From assembly GCA_019232985.1 (NCBI GenBank), contig JAFAMW010000036.1, positions 1 to 41,887 of the forward strand: 41,887 nucleotides of DNA, given 5' to 3'. The position numbers were made by a program, and so were the translations under genes. Below, piece by piece: positions 16,220 to 27,200 of the stretch (position 1 is the stretch's first letter; the number at the start of each line of letters is the position of its first letter). The stretch is from Roseateles sp. Its GTDB lineage: Bacteria; Pseudomonadota; Gammaproteobacteria; Burkholderiales; Burkholderiaceae. Below the pieces are notes generated by a model that saw nothing but the letters and a program-made list of their open reading frames with translations, was not told where the DNA came from and made no database searches.

Positions 16220-18598
16220 GTGCCGTCGCGCTCCGACAACTTCTTCGACGCCAAGGCCCCCCGCCAGCAGGGCGGCGGCGCCGGCCTGCGCCTGGCCGCC
16301 GACGCGACCCAGGGCGGCCGCGGCTCGGCCGCGCCGGACCCGATGGAGCAACTCGCCGACATGCCCGACGGCGACCCGCTGCTGCAGGCGCTCGCGTGGC
16401 TCACGCGCCACCACGGCCGCGGCCGCTCGTCCGAGTCGCTGCGCGCCGGCATGCCCGTCGACGGCGTGCTCGCGCCCGACCAGGCGCTGCGCGTGATGCG
16501 CGAGGCCGGCTACAACGCGGGCCTGCTGCGCAAGGCGATCGACGACATCAACGAGGTGCTGCTGCCGGCCGTGCTGCTGCTCGACGGCGGCGACGCCTGC
16601 GTGCTCGTCAAGCGCCTCGAGGACGGCGGCGCCGGCAACTGCAAGTACGAGGTCGTGTTCCCGGGCCCCGAGGCGGCCGCGTGCACGGCGACCTCGGCCG
16701 AGCTCGAGCCCGAGTACAGCGGCTTCGTGATGGTCGTGACGCCGCAGGAGGTCTCGCAGGCCGCGCAGCGCAGCGGCCACGAGGCGCAGCTGCTGCAGCC
16801 GGGCGAGGCCCATTGGCTGTGGGGCACGATCCGCCGCTTCACGCCCTATTACCGCTCGGCGATGGTCGCGGCGCTGCTGTCCAACGTGCTGATGCTGGTG
16901 TCGGGCCTCGTGACCTCGATCATCTACGACAAGGTCATCCCGCACCAGGCCTTCGTGACGCTGTGGACGCTCGCGGCCGGCTCGGCGCTCGCGCTGATGT
17001 TCGACCTGTTCGCGCGCCAGCTGCGCGCGCACCTGATCGACCTGGCCGGGCGCAAGGCCGACCTGATCATCGGCGCCAAGCTGTTCCGCCAGACCCTCGG
17101 CGTGCGCATGGAGCACCGGCCGGCTTCGGCGGGCTCGTATTCGCATTACCTGGCCCAGATCGAGCTCGTGCGCGAGTTCTTCACGTCGGCGACGATGTCG
17201 ATGCTGACCGACGTGCCCTTCGTGCTGCTGTTCATCGGCATGACCTTCGTCGTCGGCGGGCCGCTCGGCATCGTGCTGCTCGTCGCGATCCCGCTGGGCA
17301 TCGGCGCGAGCCTCGCGATGCAGGGGCGGCTGCGCAGCGCGATGCGCACCAATATGGCGGAGATGGCCGACCTGCACGGCACCCTCGTCGAGGTGATCGA
17401 GGGCCTCGAGGACCTCAAGACCACGGGCGCCGAGGGACGCTTCCTGCGCCGCTACGAGATGAGCACGGCGGTCGCCGCGGAGTCGGGCCTGAGCTCGCGC
17501 TCGATGACGAGCTGGGGCATGAACCTGACGATGTCGATCAACCAGATGATCAATCTGGCGATGTTGGTCTGGGGCGTCTACCTGATCCACGACGGCGTGA
17601 TCACGGCCGGCTCGCTGCTCGGCGCGGTGATGTTCGCGGCGCGCGCGACGATGCCGCTCGCGAGCCTGATGAGCCTGATGACGCGCTACCAGGGCGCACG
17701 CGCGGCGATGCTGTCGCTGAACAAGATCATGGGCACGCCGACCGAGCGCGAGGCGCACCGCAACTACGTGCCGCTCGCGGCCGGCACGGGCCGCATCGGC
17801 CTCAACGACGTGGGCTTCGCCTACCCGGCGGCCGACGCCGACGGCCAGTCGCCCAAGGTGCTGCGCAACGTCACGCTGCGCATCAACGCCGGCGAGCGCG
17901 TCGCCGTGCTCGGCCGCATCGGCAGCGGCAAGTCGACGATCCTGCGCCTGCTCGCGGGCCTGTACCAGCCGACCGAGGGGGCGATCGAGATCGAGGGCAT
18001 CGACCTGCGCCAGATCGACCCGGCCGAGTTCCGCAGCCGCGTCGGCTTCGTCTCGCAGGACCCGCGCCTGTTCCACGGCACGCTGCGCGACAACGTGCTG
18101 ATGGGCCGCCAGATCGACGCCCAGCGCCTCGTCGACGTCGCGCGCATGACCGGCCTCGACCGCGTCGTCGCCGGCCACCCGATGGGCTGGGACCTGCCGG
18201 TCGGCGAGATGGGCGGCCTGCTCTCGGGCGGCCAGCGCCAGCTCGTCGCGCTCGCGCGCGCGCTCGTGTCCAAGCCGCAGATCCTGCTGATGGACGAGCC
18301 GACGAGCTCGATGGACGCGCAGAGCGAGATCGCGTTCCTGCGCCAGCTCAAGGACGCGGCGGGCGCCTGCACCTTCGTCGTCGTGACCCATCGCCCCGCC
18401 GTGCTCGAGCTCGTGCAGCGCATCGTCGTCGTCGACGCGGGCCGGCTCGTCATGGACGGCCCGCGCGACCAGGTCCTCGCGGCGCTGTCGGGCGTGCGCC
18501 CGGCCCAGCAGGGCCAGCCGCAGGGCGCCCCGACCGAGGCCGCGAACCTGCGCATGCACCCGGCAGCCCAGCCGGTGCAGCGCGAAGCCTCCGTATAA
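16220..18598 (+). CDS. type I secretion ABC transporter (LapB/LssB-like, C39-like domain without catalytic Cys)
   Basis: Inner-membrane exporter ATPase of a type I secretion system. In the 792-residue protein a C39-peptidase-like domain (~50-185) begins DPLLQALAWLTRHHG and lacks the catalytic cysteine, as in LapB/LssB-type exporters that dock rather than cleave their substrate. Six transmembrane helices follow (~215-480). The ATPase has Walker A GRIGSGKST (565-573), signature LSGGQ (668-672), Walker B ILLMDEP (688-694) and switch His724. The start is GTG at 16220 with AGGAA nine bases upstream. The exporter, adaptor and channel genes follow each other on the same strand. A giant RTX adhesin would be the usual substrate, but none is in the window. 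Confidence 0.93.
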   Translation: MPSRSDNFFDAKAPRQQGGGAGLRLAADATQGGRGSAAPDPMEQLADMPDGDPLLQALAWLTRHHGRGRSSESLRAGMPVDGVLAPDQALRVMREAGYNAGLLRKAIDDINEVLLPAVLLLDGGDACVLVKRLEDGGAGNCKYEVVFPGPEAAACTATSAELEPEYSGFVMVVTPQEVSQAAQRSGHEAQLLQPGEAHWLWGTIRRFTPYYRSAMVAALLSNVLMLVSGLVTSIIYDKVIPHQAFVTLWTLAAGSALALMFDLFARQLRAHLIDLAGRKADLIIGAKLFRQTLGVRMEHRPASAGSYSHYLAQIELVREFFTSATMSMLTDVPFVLLFIGMTFVVGGPLGIVLLVAIPLGIGASLAMQGRLRSAMRTNMAEMADLHGTLVEVIEGLEDLKTTGAEGRFLRRYEMSTAVAAESGLSSRSMTSWGMNLTMSINQMINLAMLVWGVYLIHDGVITAGSLLGAVMFAARATMPLASLMSLMTRYQGARAAMLSLNKIMGTPTEREAHRNYVPLAAGTGRIGLNDVGFAYPAADADGQSPKVLRNVTLRINAGERVAVLGRIGSGKSTILRLLAGLYQPTEGAIEIEGIDLRQIDPAEFRSRVGFVSQDPRLFHGTLRDNVLMGRQIDAQRLVDVARMTGLDRVVAGHPMGWDLPVGEMGGLLSGGQRQLVALARALVSKPQILLMDEPTSSMDAQSEIAFLRQLKDAAGACTFVVVTHRPAVLELVQRIVVVDAGRLVMDGPRDQVLAALSGVRPAQQGQPQGAPTEAANLRMHPAAQPVQREASV

Positions 18599-18604
18599 AT
18601 GAAG

Positions 18605-18712
18605 CCCCTCGCCCGGTCTCGCCGCGCTGTACGCGGGCAAGCCCAGCCGGCCCCCCGAGGGGACGCGGCGGTCCACGGCATCGGGCCGCGGACCACCGCA
18701 TGCGGGCCGGCT
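18605..18712. repeat. nested inverted repeats between exporter and adaptor genes
   Basis: The 154-base gap inside the secretion gene row holds several dyads. The first is CCCCTCG (18605-18611) with CGAGGGG (18656-18662). The second is AGCCGGCCC (18645-18653) with GGGCCGGCT (18704-18712). Inside the second lies GGTCC (18670-18674) with GGACC (18690-18694). The first two partly overlap, so they could form alternative hairpins. This may attenuate the downstream genes or be a dispersed intergenic element; copies elsewhere cannot be checked here. Confidence 0.5.
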
Positions 18713-18752
18713 TGGGGCGGCCCGGCGCTCGGCCCGGAAGGCTGGTGACGCC

Positions 18753-19958
18753 ATGTCCGAGCGCAGTCTGAGCCGCGAAGAGGGCCTGCTCGTCAGCAGC
18801 GTCAACGCCGCGCTGCTCAACGAGCCGATGCCGCGCGCGGTCTGGGTGCTCTACCTGATCGTCGGCATCGTCGCGACGGCGATCGCCTGGTCCTCGTTCG
18901 CGAAGGTCGACGAGGTCACGCGCGCCGAGGCGCGCATCGTGCCCGACGGCAGCGAGCAGGTGATCGCGAGCCTCGAGAGCGGCATTCTTGCGGCCGTGCT
19001 CGTCCACGAGGGCGACCAGGTCGAGGCCGGCCAGACCCTCGTGCAGCTCGACCCGACGCGCGCCGAGGCGGCCCAGAACGAAGGCGCGGCGCGCCATGTC
19101 GCGCTGCAGGCGACCGTCGCGCGGCTGCGCGCCGAGGCGCTCGGCCTGCCGCTGAAGTTCCCGCCCGAGGTCGAGGCGGTGCCGAGCGTCGTGAGCTCGG
19201 AAACCGAGGTCTTCGAAGCCCGCAAGCGCCTGCTCGACGAGTCGGTCGCGAGCACGGCGCGCTCGATCGGCCTGCTCGCCAAGGAGCTGCACATGTCGCA
19301 GGCGATGGCGGCCAAGGGCCTGATGTCGGACGTCGAGGTCATGCGCCTGACGCGCCAGGTCAACGAGCTCGAATCCCAGCGCAGCGAGCAGATCGCGCGC
19401 TTCCGCCAGGACGCGACGGCCGAGCTCGCGCGCAACCAGACCGACCTCGCGCAGATGGACGAGCAGATGGTCGTGCGCAAGGACGTGATGCAGCGCACCG
19501 AGCTCAAGTCGCCCGTGCACGGCTTCGTCAAGTCGATCAAGATCAACACGATCGGCGGCGTCGTCGGCAGCGGCGCGGCGATCATGGAAATCGTCCCGCT
19601 CGGCAACCAGATCAAGGTCGAGGCGCATGTCAAGCCGCAGGACATCGGCTTCCTGCAGCTCGGCCAGGACGCGATCATCCGGCTGACCGGCTACGACTAC
19701 AACATCCTCGGCGGCCTCAAGGGCAAGATCAGCTACATCAGCCCCGACGCCCTCGGCGACCCCGACAAGGGCGCCCAGGCCGCCTATTACCGCGTCGTGA
19801 TCGACGCCGAGCGCACGAACCTCGAGTACAAGGGCAAGCCGCTGCCGGTGCTGCCCGGCATGACCGCGTCGGTCGACATCCGGACCGGCGACCGCTCGGT
19901 GCTCAGCTACATGCTGCGGCCGCTGCTGAAGAGCCGCGAGGCGCTGCAGGAACGCTAG
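18753..19958 (+). CDS. type I secretion membrane-fusion protein (HlyD/LapC-like)
   Basis: Periplasmic adaptor that links the ABC exporter to the outer-membrane channel. The 401-residue protein has a short cytoplasmic tail, one transmembrane helix (~30-48, VLYLIVGIVATAIAWSSF), a lipoyl/biotinyl half-motif (EQVIASLESGILAAVLVHEGDQVEAGQTL, ~67-95), a long coiled-coil hairpin (~110-240), the second half-motif (LKSPVHGFVKSI) and a C-terminal beta-barrel region. The tail RTGDRSVLSYMLRPLLKS is typical of HlyD-family type I adaptors. It lies 154 bases after the exporter, across a hairpin-rich gap, and precedes the TolC-like gene. Confidence 0.93.
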   Translation: MSERSLSREEGLLVSSVNAALLNEPMPRAVWVLYLIVGIVATAIAWSSFAKVDEVTRAEARIVPDGSEQVIASLESGILAAVLVHEGDQVEAGQTLVQLDPTRAEAAQNEGAARHVALQATVARLRAEALGLPLKFPPEVEAVPSVVSSETEVFEARKRLLDESVASTARSIGLLAKELHMSQAMAAKGLMSDVEVMRLTRQVNELESQRSEQIARFRQDATAELARNQTDLAQMDEQMVVRKDVMQRTELKSPVHGFVKSIKINTIGGVVGSGAAIMEIVPLGNQIKVEAHVKPQDIGFLQLGQDAIIRLTGYDYNILGGLKGKISYISPDALGDPDKGAQAAYYRVVIDAERTNLEYKGKPLPVLPGMTASVDIRTGDRSVLSYMLRPLLKSREALQER

Positions 19959-20097
19959 CGCGCCGCTTGGTGCGGGCGTCGCCCGGGCGCCGAAACACGG
20001 CATAAAAGCCGCCCGATTCGCCAGCTAATCCGGCCATGGTCAGCAGGCTGTCCGTGGTGTCATGGGAGCCTCGTTCACCGAAGCTGTTGTACTCGCC

Positions 20098-21420
20098 ATG
20101 CCCGCACCCCGTCCGCACCGCGCCCTCCTGTTGGCCGTCGCCCTGGCCCTCGGCCAGACCGGTGCCCACGCCGTCGGGCTGCAGTGCAGCGACGCGCTGC
20201 CGCCCGAGCAGGTCGGCGCGATCGACTCGGATCCGCGCGTGCAGCTCGAGCAGCTCGTCGACCGCGCGATCCGCAACAGCCGCAGCGTCGGCGCGGCCTA
20301 CCTGCTCAAGCTCGCCGCCGACTCGGACTACGACGAGGCGCGGGCCCAGCACCTGCCGACGGTCGGCGCCGGCGTGACCTACGCGTCGATCGGCAGCACG
20401 ACCTACGGCGTGACGAGCAAGGGCCGGCAGACGCATGGGACTTTCTCGGTCAGCATGCCGGTCTACGACTTCGGCCGCATCGACAAGCTGATCGACTGGC
20501 GCCGCGAGCTGCGCGAAGCGGCCCAGGACGGCAAGGTCTACGCCGAGGAGCAGATCGCGCTGCAGACCGTGGCGCTCGCGCTCGACCGCAGCCGCTACAC
20601 GCTGCAGGCGCAGATCTACAGCCAGTACACGCGGCGCATGAGCTGCCTCGTCGACGCGCTCGGCGTGATCGTCAAGGCCGACCATGGCCGCGCAAGCGAG
20701 CTCGTGCAGGCGCAGAAGAGCCTCGAGCAGGCCGACCTGTCCTACGTGCAGACGACCGCCGCGCTGCGCGAGACCGAGATCCAGCTGCGCCACTTCGTCG
20801 GCGACGACCTGCCGCCCGCGGCCGCAATGAGCGCGGTGCTCGCGCAGGTCCCGGACCTCAAGCAGATGGAGGACGACGTGCTGACGGCGTCCGACATCAA
20901 GGCGGCCGACGCCCAGGCGCGCGCCCAGCGCCGCTACGTCGAGGCCGCCCAGGCCGGCTACAAGCCGAGCGTGAGTCTCGCCGTGGGCAGCGACAAATAC
21001 CTCGGCGCCGGCGCCTCGGCCGACTGGTCGGTCGGCGTGGCCGTGAACCTGCCGATCCTGCAGCCGGGCTCGACCGCGAACGTCACGGCCGCGCTGCGCC
21101 GCGCCCAGGCCGCCGAGCTGCAGCGCGACGACGCCGTCGACGCGAAGCGTTACCGCCTGCGCCAGATGTACGACAGCGCGGTCTCGGCGATCGATCGCGA
21201 GCACCGTATCGTCACCATCCTGCGCGACAGCGAGCGCGTGCGCGCGTTCACGCTCGAGCAGTGGCGCGAGCTCGGCCGCCGCTCGCTGTTCGACGTGATG
21301 TCGGCCGAGGGCGACTACTACAACATGCGCATCGCGCAGGTCAACTCGCTGTTCGACGCCGAGCAGGTCGTCGCGATGATGTGGTCGCAGGGCCGCGGCG
21401 TGATGGCGCCGCTGCGCTGA
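20098..21420 (+). CDS. TolC-family outer-membrane channel of the type I secretion system
   Basis: A 440-residue outer-membrane efflux protein. It has a signal peptide (MPAPRPHRALLLAVALALG..., cut after about AHA) and two TolC-type repeats of long helices. Motifs such as RVQLEQLVDRAIRNSRSV, VSMPVYDFGRIDKLI and LPILQPGSTANV are typical of the family. An in-frame ATG at 20062 is possible. I prefer 20098 because the 12 extra codons use GAA, GCT, GTT and GTA, which this genome avoids, and would add a tail before the signal peptide. It completes the export apparatus with the genes at 16220 and 18753. A CATAAA box at 20001-20006 may give it its own promoter. Confidence 0.9.
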   Translation: MPAPRPHRALLLAVALALGQTGAHAVGLQCSDALPPEQVGAIDSDPRVQLEQLVDRAIRNSRSVGAAYLLKLAADSDYDEARAQHLPTVGAGVTYASIGSTTYGVTSKGRQTHGTFSVSMPVYDFGRIDKLIDWRRELREAAQDGKVYAEEQIALQTVALALDRSRYTLQAQIYSQYTRRMSCLVDALGVIVKADHGRASELVQAQKSLEQADLSYVQTTAALRETEIQLRHFVGDDLPPAAAMSAVLAQVPDLKQMEDDVLTASDIKAADAQARAQRRYVEAAQAGYKPSVSLAVGSDKYLGAGASADWSVGVAVNLPILQPGSTANVTAALRRAQAAELQRDDAVDAKRYRLRQMYDSAVSAIDREHRIVTILRDSERVRAFTLEQWRELGRRSLFDVMSAEGDYYNMRIAQVNSLFDAEQVVAMMWSQGRGVMAPLR

Positions 21421-21431
21421 GCCCGCCCGGC

Positions 21432-21444
21432 CGCCCGACGGGCG
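21432..21444. terminator. small GC palindrome between convergent genes
   Basis: CGCCCG and CGGGCG flank a single A, in the 25 bases between the TolC-like stop and the convergent hydrolase stop. It could form a short hairpin for both genes, but there is no T-tract and the loop would eat into the stem. Confidence 0.3.
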
Positions 21445-21445
21445 C

Positions 21446-24724
<3,279 letters not shown>

Positions 24725-24886
24725 GGGCGAGCGCAGGCGCGTGGCGAAACGGGCTTTGTAGCACCGTCGGGCCCGGCCGTCCGCAAGTCACGGCGCGTAA
24801 ACCCGGGGATCGACGACTGTCGGGTTTGCGCCGAACTCGGGCCGGTTTCGGGCCCGTTTCCGCGCGCTGGCGGGGCGCGCGCCGAC

Positions 24887-24892
24887 GACAAT
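24887..24892 (+). promoter_or_regulatory. candidate -10 box (GACAAT) close to the first gene of the plus-strand glycan arm
   Basis: GACAAT matches four of six positions of TATAAT and ends seven bases before the ATG at 24900. If used, transcription would begin at or next to the start codon, giving a leaderless mRNA; no ribosome site is visible upstream. The 175-base divergent gap 24725-24899 holds no better candidate. Confidence 0.3.
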
Positions 24893-24899
24893 CGCGCCC

Positions 24900-25709
24900 A
24901 TGCGATTCAGTCTCGTCATGGCCACCCATCTGCGCGCGAACCTGCTGCGGCGCGCGCTCGCGTCCGTGCTGGCCCAGGACGCCGCGCTGCTCGCGCAGCT
25001 CGAGATCATCGTCGTCGCCGACGCGCTCGACGCGGCGACCGGCGCCGTGCTCGCCGAGCTGCTGCGGCCGCAGGACCAGTTCCTGCGCCGCAACGGCCGG
25101 CCCGGCCCGGCCGAGAGCCGCAACGCGGCCTTCGGCCTCGCGCGCGGCGAATGGCTGATGTTCCTCGACGACGACGACACGTGGACGCCGAGCCACCTCG
25201 CGCGCCTCGACGAGGTGCTGCGCGGCGACGCGAGCGGCCACCCCTGCTGGTACTCGGACACCGTGTTCCAGTACGAGGACCGCGGCCTCGACCAGGGCGC
25301 GCAGGGCGTGCAGACGCTGCGCCAGGAGGCGCTCGACCTCGGCGGCCGCGACGTCGCTCAGATCTTCGTCAAGAACTTCATCCCGAACAACACGCTGGTG
25401 TTCAAGCGCAGCCTGCTCGACGGCCTGAGCGTCGACCCGCACCTGGCCTCGCAGGAGGACTGGGACTACCTGCTCGGCGCCGCGAGCCGCGCGCTGCCGC
25501 GCCACTACCGCGGCGGCGGCGCGATCGTCCACAAGGACGTCAACCCGGGCACGCGGCGCGGCTCGCAGGCGAGCAGCAACGACCAGACCGTCGTGCTCGA
25601 CTTTCTCCATGTCTACCGGCGCTGGCCGGCGCCGACGCCCGAGCTCAAGGCGCAGCGCCAGGCGCTGCTGAAGTCGGTCGGGCTGGACCTGCCGGTGAAC
25701 TGGTTCTGA
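24900..25709 (+). CDS. family 2 (GT-A) glycosyltransferase
   Basis: A 269-residue nucleotide-sugar-dependent glycosyltransferase, first gene of the plus-strand glycan arm. The N-terminal strand SLVMATHLRANLLRRAL, the metal-binding acidic run FLDDDDTW (Asp90-Asp93) and the acceptor-side QEDWDYLL motif (Gln185-Glu186-Asp187, a GT2 catalytic-base signature) are all present. No transmembrane segment is seen, so it should act at the cytoplasmic face. The next gene starts two bases after its stop codon, so the two are co-transcribed. The donor and acceptor sugars are not predictable. Confidence 0.9.
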   Translation: MRFSLVMATHLRANLLRRALASVLAQDAALLAQLEIIVVADALDAATGAVLAELLRPQDQFLRRNGRPGPAESRNAAFGLARGEWLMFLDDDDTWTPSHLARLDEVLRGDASGHPCWYSDTVFQYEDRGLDQGAQGVQTLRQEALDLGGRDVAQIFVKNFIPNNTLVFKRSLLDGLSVDPHLASQEDWDYLLGAASRALPRHYRGGGAIVHKDVNPGTRRGSQASSNDQTVVLDFLHVYRRWPAPTPELKAQRQALLKSVGLDLPVNWF

Positions 25710-25711
25710 GC

Positions 25712-27187
25712 ATGGCGGCCGGCATCCCGCTTTTCAACGTCGTCATCCTGCAGCCGCATGGCTTCGGCGCGTCGCTGTGCTTCATCGACCACGCGCGCTA
25801 CGCCCGGCACCAGCTGCGCCGGCTCGGCGCCGAGGTGCTGCTGAGCAAGAACCGCCTGCGCGAGGACGCCGTCAACCTCGTTTTCGGCCCGCACCTGGGC
25901 TTCAAGCCCGAATGGGCCGAGCGCCACTGCTGCATGCTCTTCAACCTCGAGCAGCTCGGCGAGGGCGGCGCCAAGCTCGGCGCGGACTACCTCGCGCTGC
26001 TGCGCGGCAGCGTCGTGGTCGACTACGACGCCGGCAATCTACCGGCCTACGCGAGCGTGCCGGGCGAGGTGCCGATCGTCTCGTTCCAGTACGCGCCCTA
26101 CCTCGAACGGGCCGACGCGGTGCCGCTCGAGCAGCGTCCGATCGACCTGCTGTTCTTCGGCGCGATGAACCCCAAGCGCGAGGCCTTCATCCGGCGCGTC
26201 CAGGCCTGTGGGCGCCAGGTCACGAGCTTCAACTACCCGTATTTCACCGAGGAGCGCGACCAGTTCGTGCGCCAGGCCAAGGCGGTGCTCAACTGCCACT
26301 ATTATGATTCGAGCCGCTTCGAGCAGGCGCGTGCGTTCCACACGCTGTCCTGCGGCACGCCGTTCATCTCCGAGCGGCGCGACACGACGCATCCGCCGGC
26401 CGCGTTCGAGGACGCGGTCAGCTGGATCGAGGGCGCCGACCTCGAGCGCTTCTTCACCGACGAGTTCGCGTCGCCCGCCTGGTACGCGCGCGCGCGCGGC
26501 CAGCTCGCGGCGTTCCGGCGCACCGATCCGCGCGCCGAATGGCAGCGCCTGTTCGAGCTCGGCTGCGCCGCGTACCGGCGCCATCTCGAGCGCGGCCGCG
26601 CCGTGCCGTGGCGCCCGCTCACGCTGAACCTCGGCTGCGGCGTCGACTACCAGCCGGGCAGCCTCAACGTCGACCGGCTCGCGGCCGTGCAGCCCGACCT
26701 CGTGCTGGACTTCTGCGAGCCGCTCGCGCTGCCGCTGCGCGCGCCGGCGCGGCGCGGCGTCGAGGTCGAACTCGCGGCCGGCGCGTTCACGCAGGTGCAG
26801 GCGCGCCAGGTGCTGCAGCAGGCGCGCGACCTGCCGGTGCTGATGGGCAATGTGCTCGCGCTGCTCGCGCCGGGCGGCCTGTTCGAGATCGAGGTGCCGG
26901 TCGAGGGCTCGGGCGTCGCCTGGGCCGACCCCGCGGCCGTGCGAAGCTTCAACGAGCACAGCTGGACCGCGTTCTGCGAGCATTTCTGGACCCAGCGCTG
27001 GACCACGCATCGCTTCGAGCCGGCCGGCGTCGTCTGGCTGGACGCGGCCATGGCCGCGTGCGAACGGCCCAAGGCCGCCTATATGCGCGTGACCCTGCGC
27101 AAGATCGAGACCTCGCTGCGCGAGCGCTCGCGGGTGCGCATCATGGGTCCGGACTTCGGCGGCCTGCCCGACGATACCCAGCCATGA
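25712..27187 (+). CDS. glycosyltransferase-like / SAM-methyltransferase fusion
   Basis: A 491-residue two-part protein. Residues ~1-290 look like a GT-B/CgeB-type glycosyltransferase module: VVILQPHGFGASLCF at the start, IDLLFFGAMNPKREAFI at ~144, NCHYYDSSRFEQAR with the conserved acidic residue, and LSCGTPFISER at ~212. Residues ~302-490 form a class I methyltransferase-like domain with motif I LNLGCGVDYQPGSLNVD (305-321) and the LLAPGGLFEIEVP strand (~384-396). The usual central HVLEH motif is replaced by a degenerate stretch, so methylation activity is uncertain. The start lies two bases after the previous stop. A very long open frame extends upstream through the antisense of the hydrolase gene but is not coding. 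Confidence 0.82.
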   Translation: MAAGIPLFNVVILQPHGFGASLCFIDHARYARHQLRRLGAEVLLSKNRLREDAVNLVFGPHLGFKPEWAERHCCMLFNLEQLGEGGAKLGADYLALLRGSVVVDYDAGNLPAYASVPGEVPIVSFQYAPYLERADAVPLEQRPIDLLFFGAMNPKREAFIRRVQACGRQVTSFNYPYFTEERDQFVRQAKAVLNCHYYDSSRFEQARAFHTLSCGTPFISERRDTTHPPAAFEDAVSWIEGADLERFFTDEFASPAWYARARGQLAAFRRTDPRAEWQRLFELGCAAYRRHLERGRAVPWRPLTLNLGCGVDYQPGSLNVDRLAAVQPDLVLDFCEPLALPLRAPARRGVEVELAAGAFTQVQARQVLQQARDLPVLMGNVLALLAPGGLFEIEVPVEGSGVAWADPAAVRSFNEHSWTAFCEHFWTQRWTTHRFEPAGVVWLDAAMAACERPKAAYMRVTLRKIETSLRERSRVRIMGPDFGGLPDDTQP

Positions 27188-27200
27188 CGGTGGACCGGTC

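Noticed and set aside
20062..20097. Upstream ATG extending the TolC-like protein by 12 residues
   Set aside because: The extra codons (GAA, GCT, GTT, GTA) do not fit the genome's usage, and the signal peptide begins naturally at the ATG at 20098.
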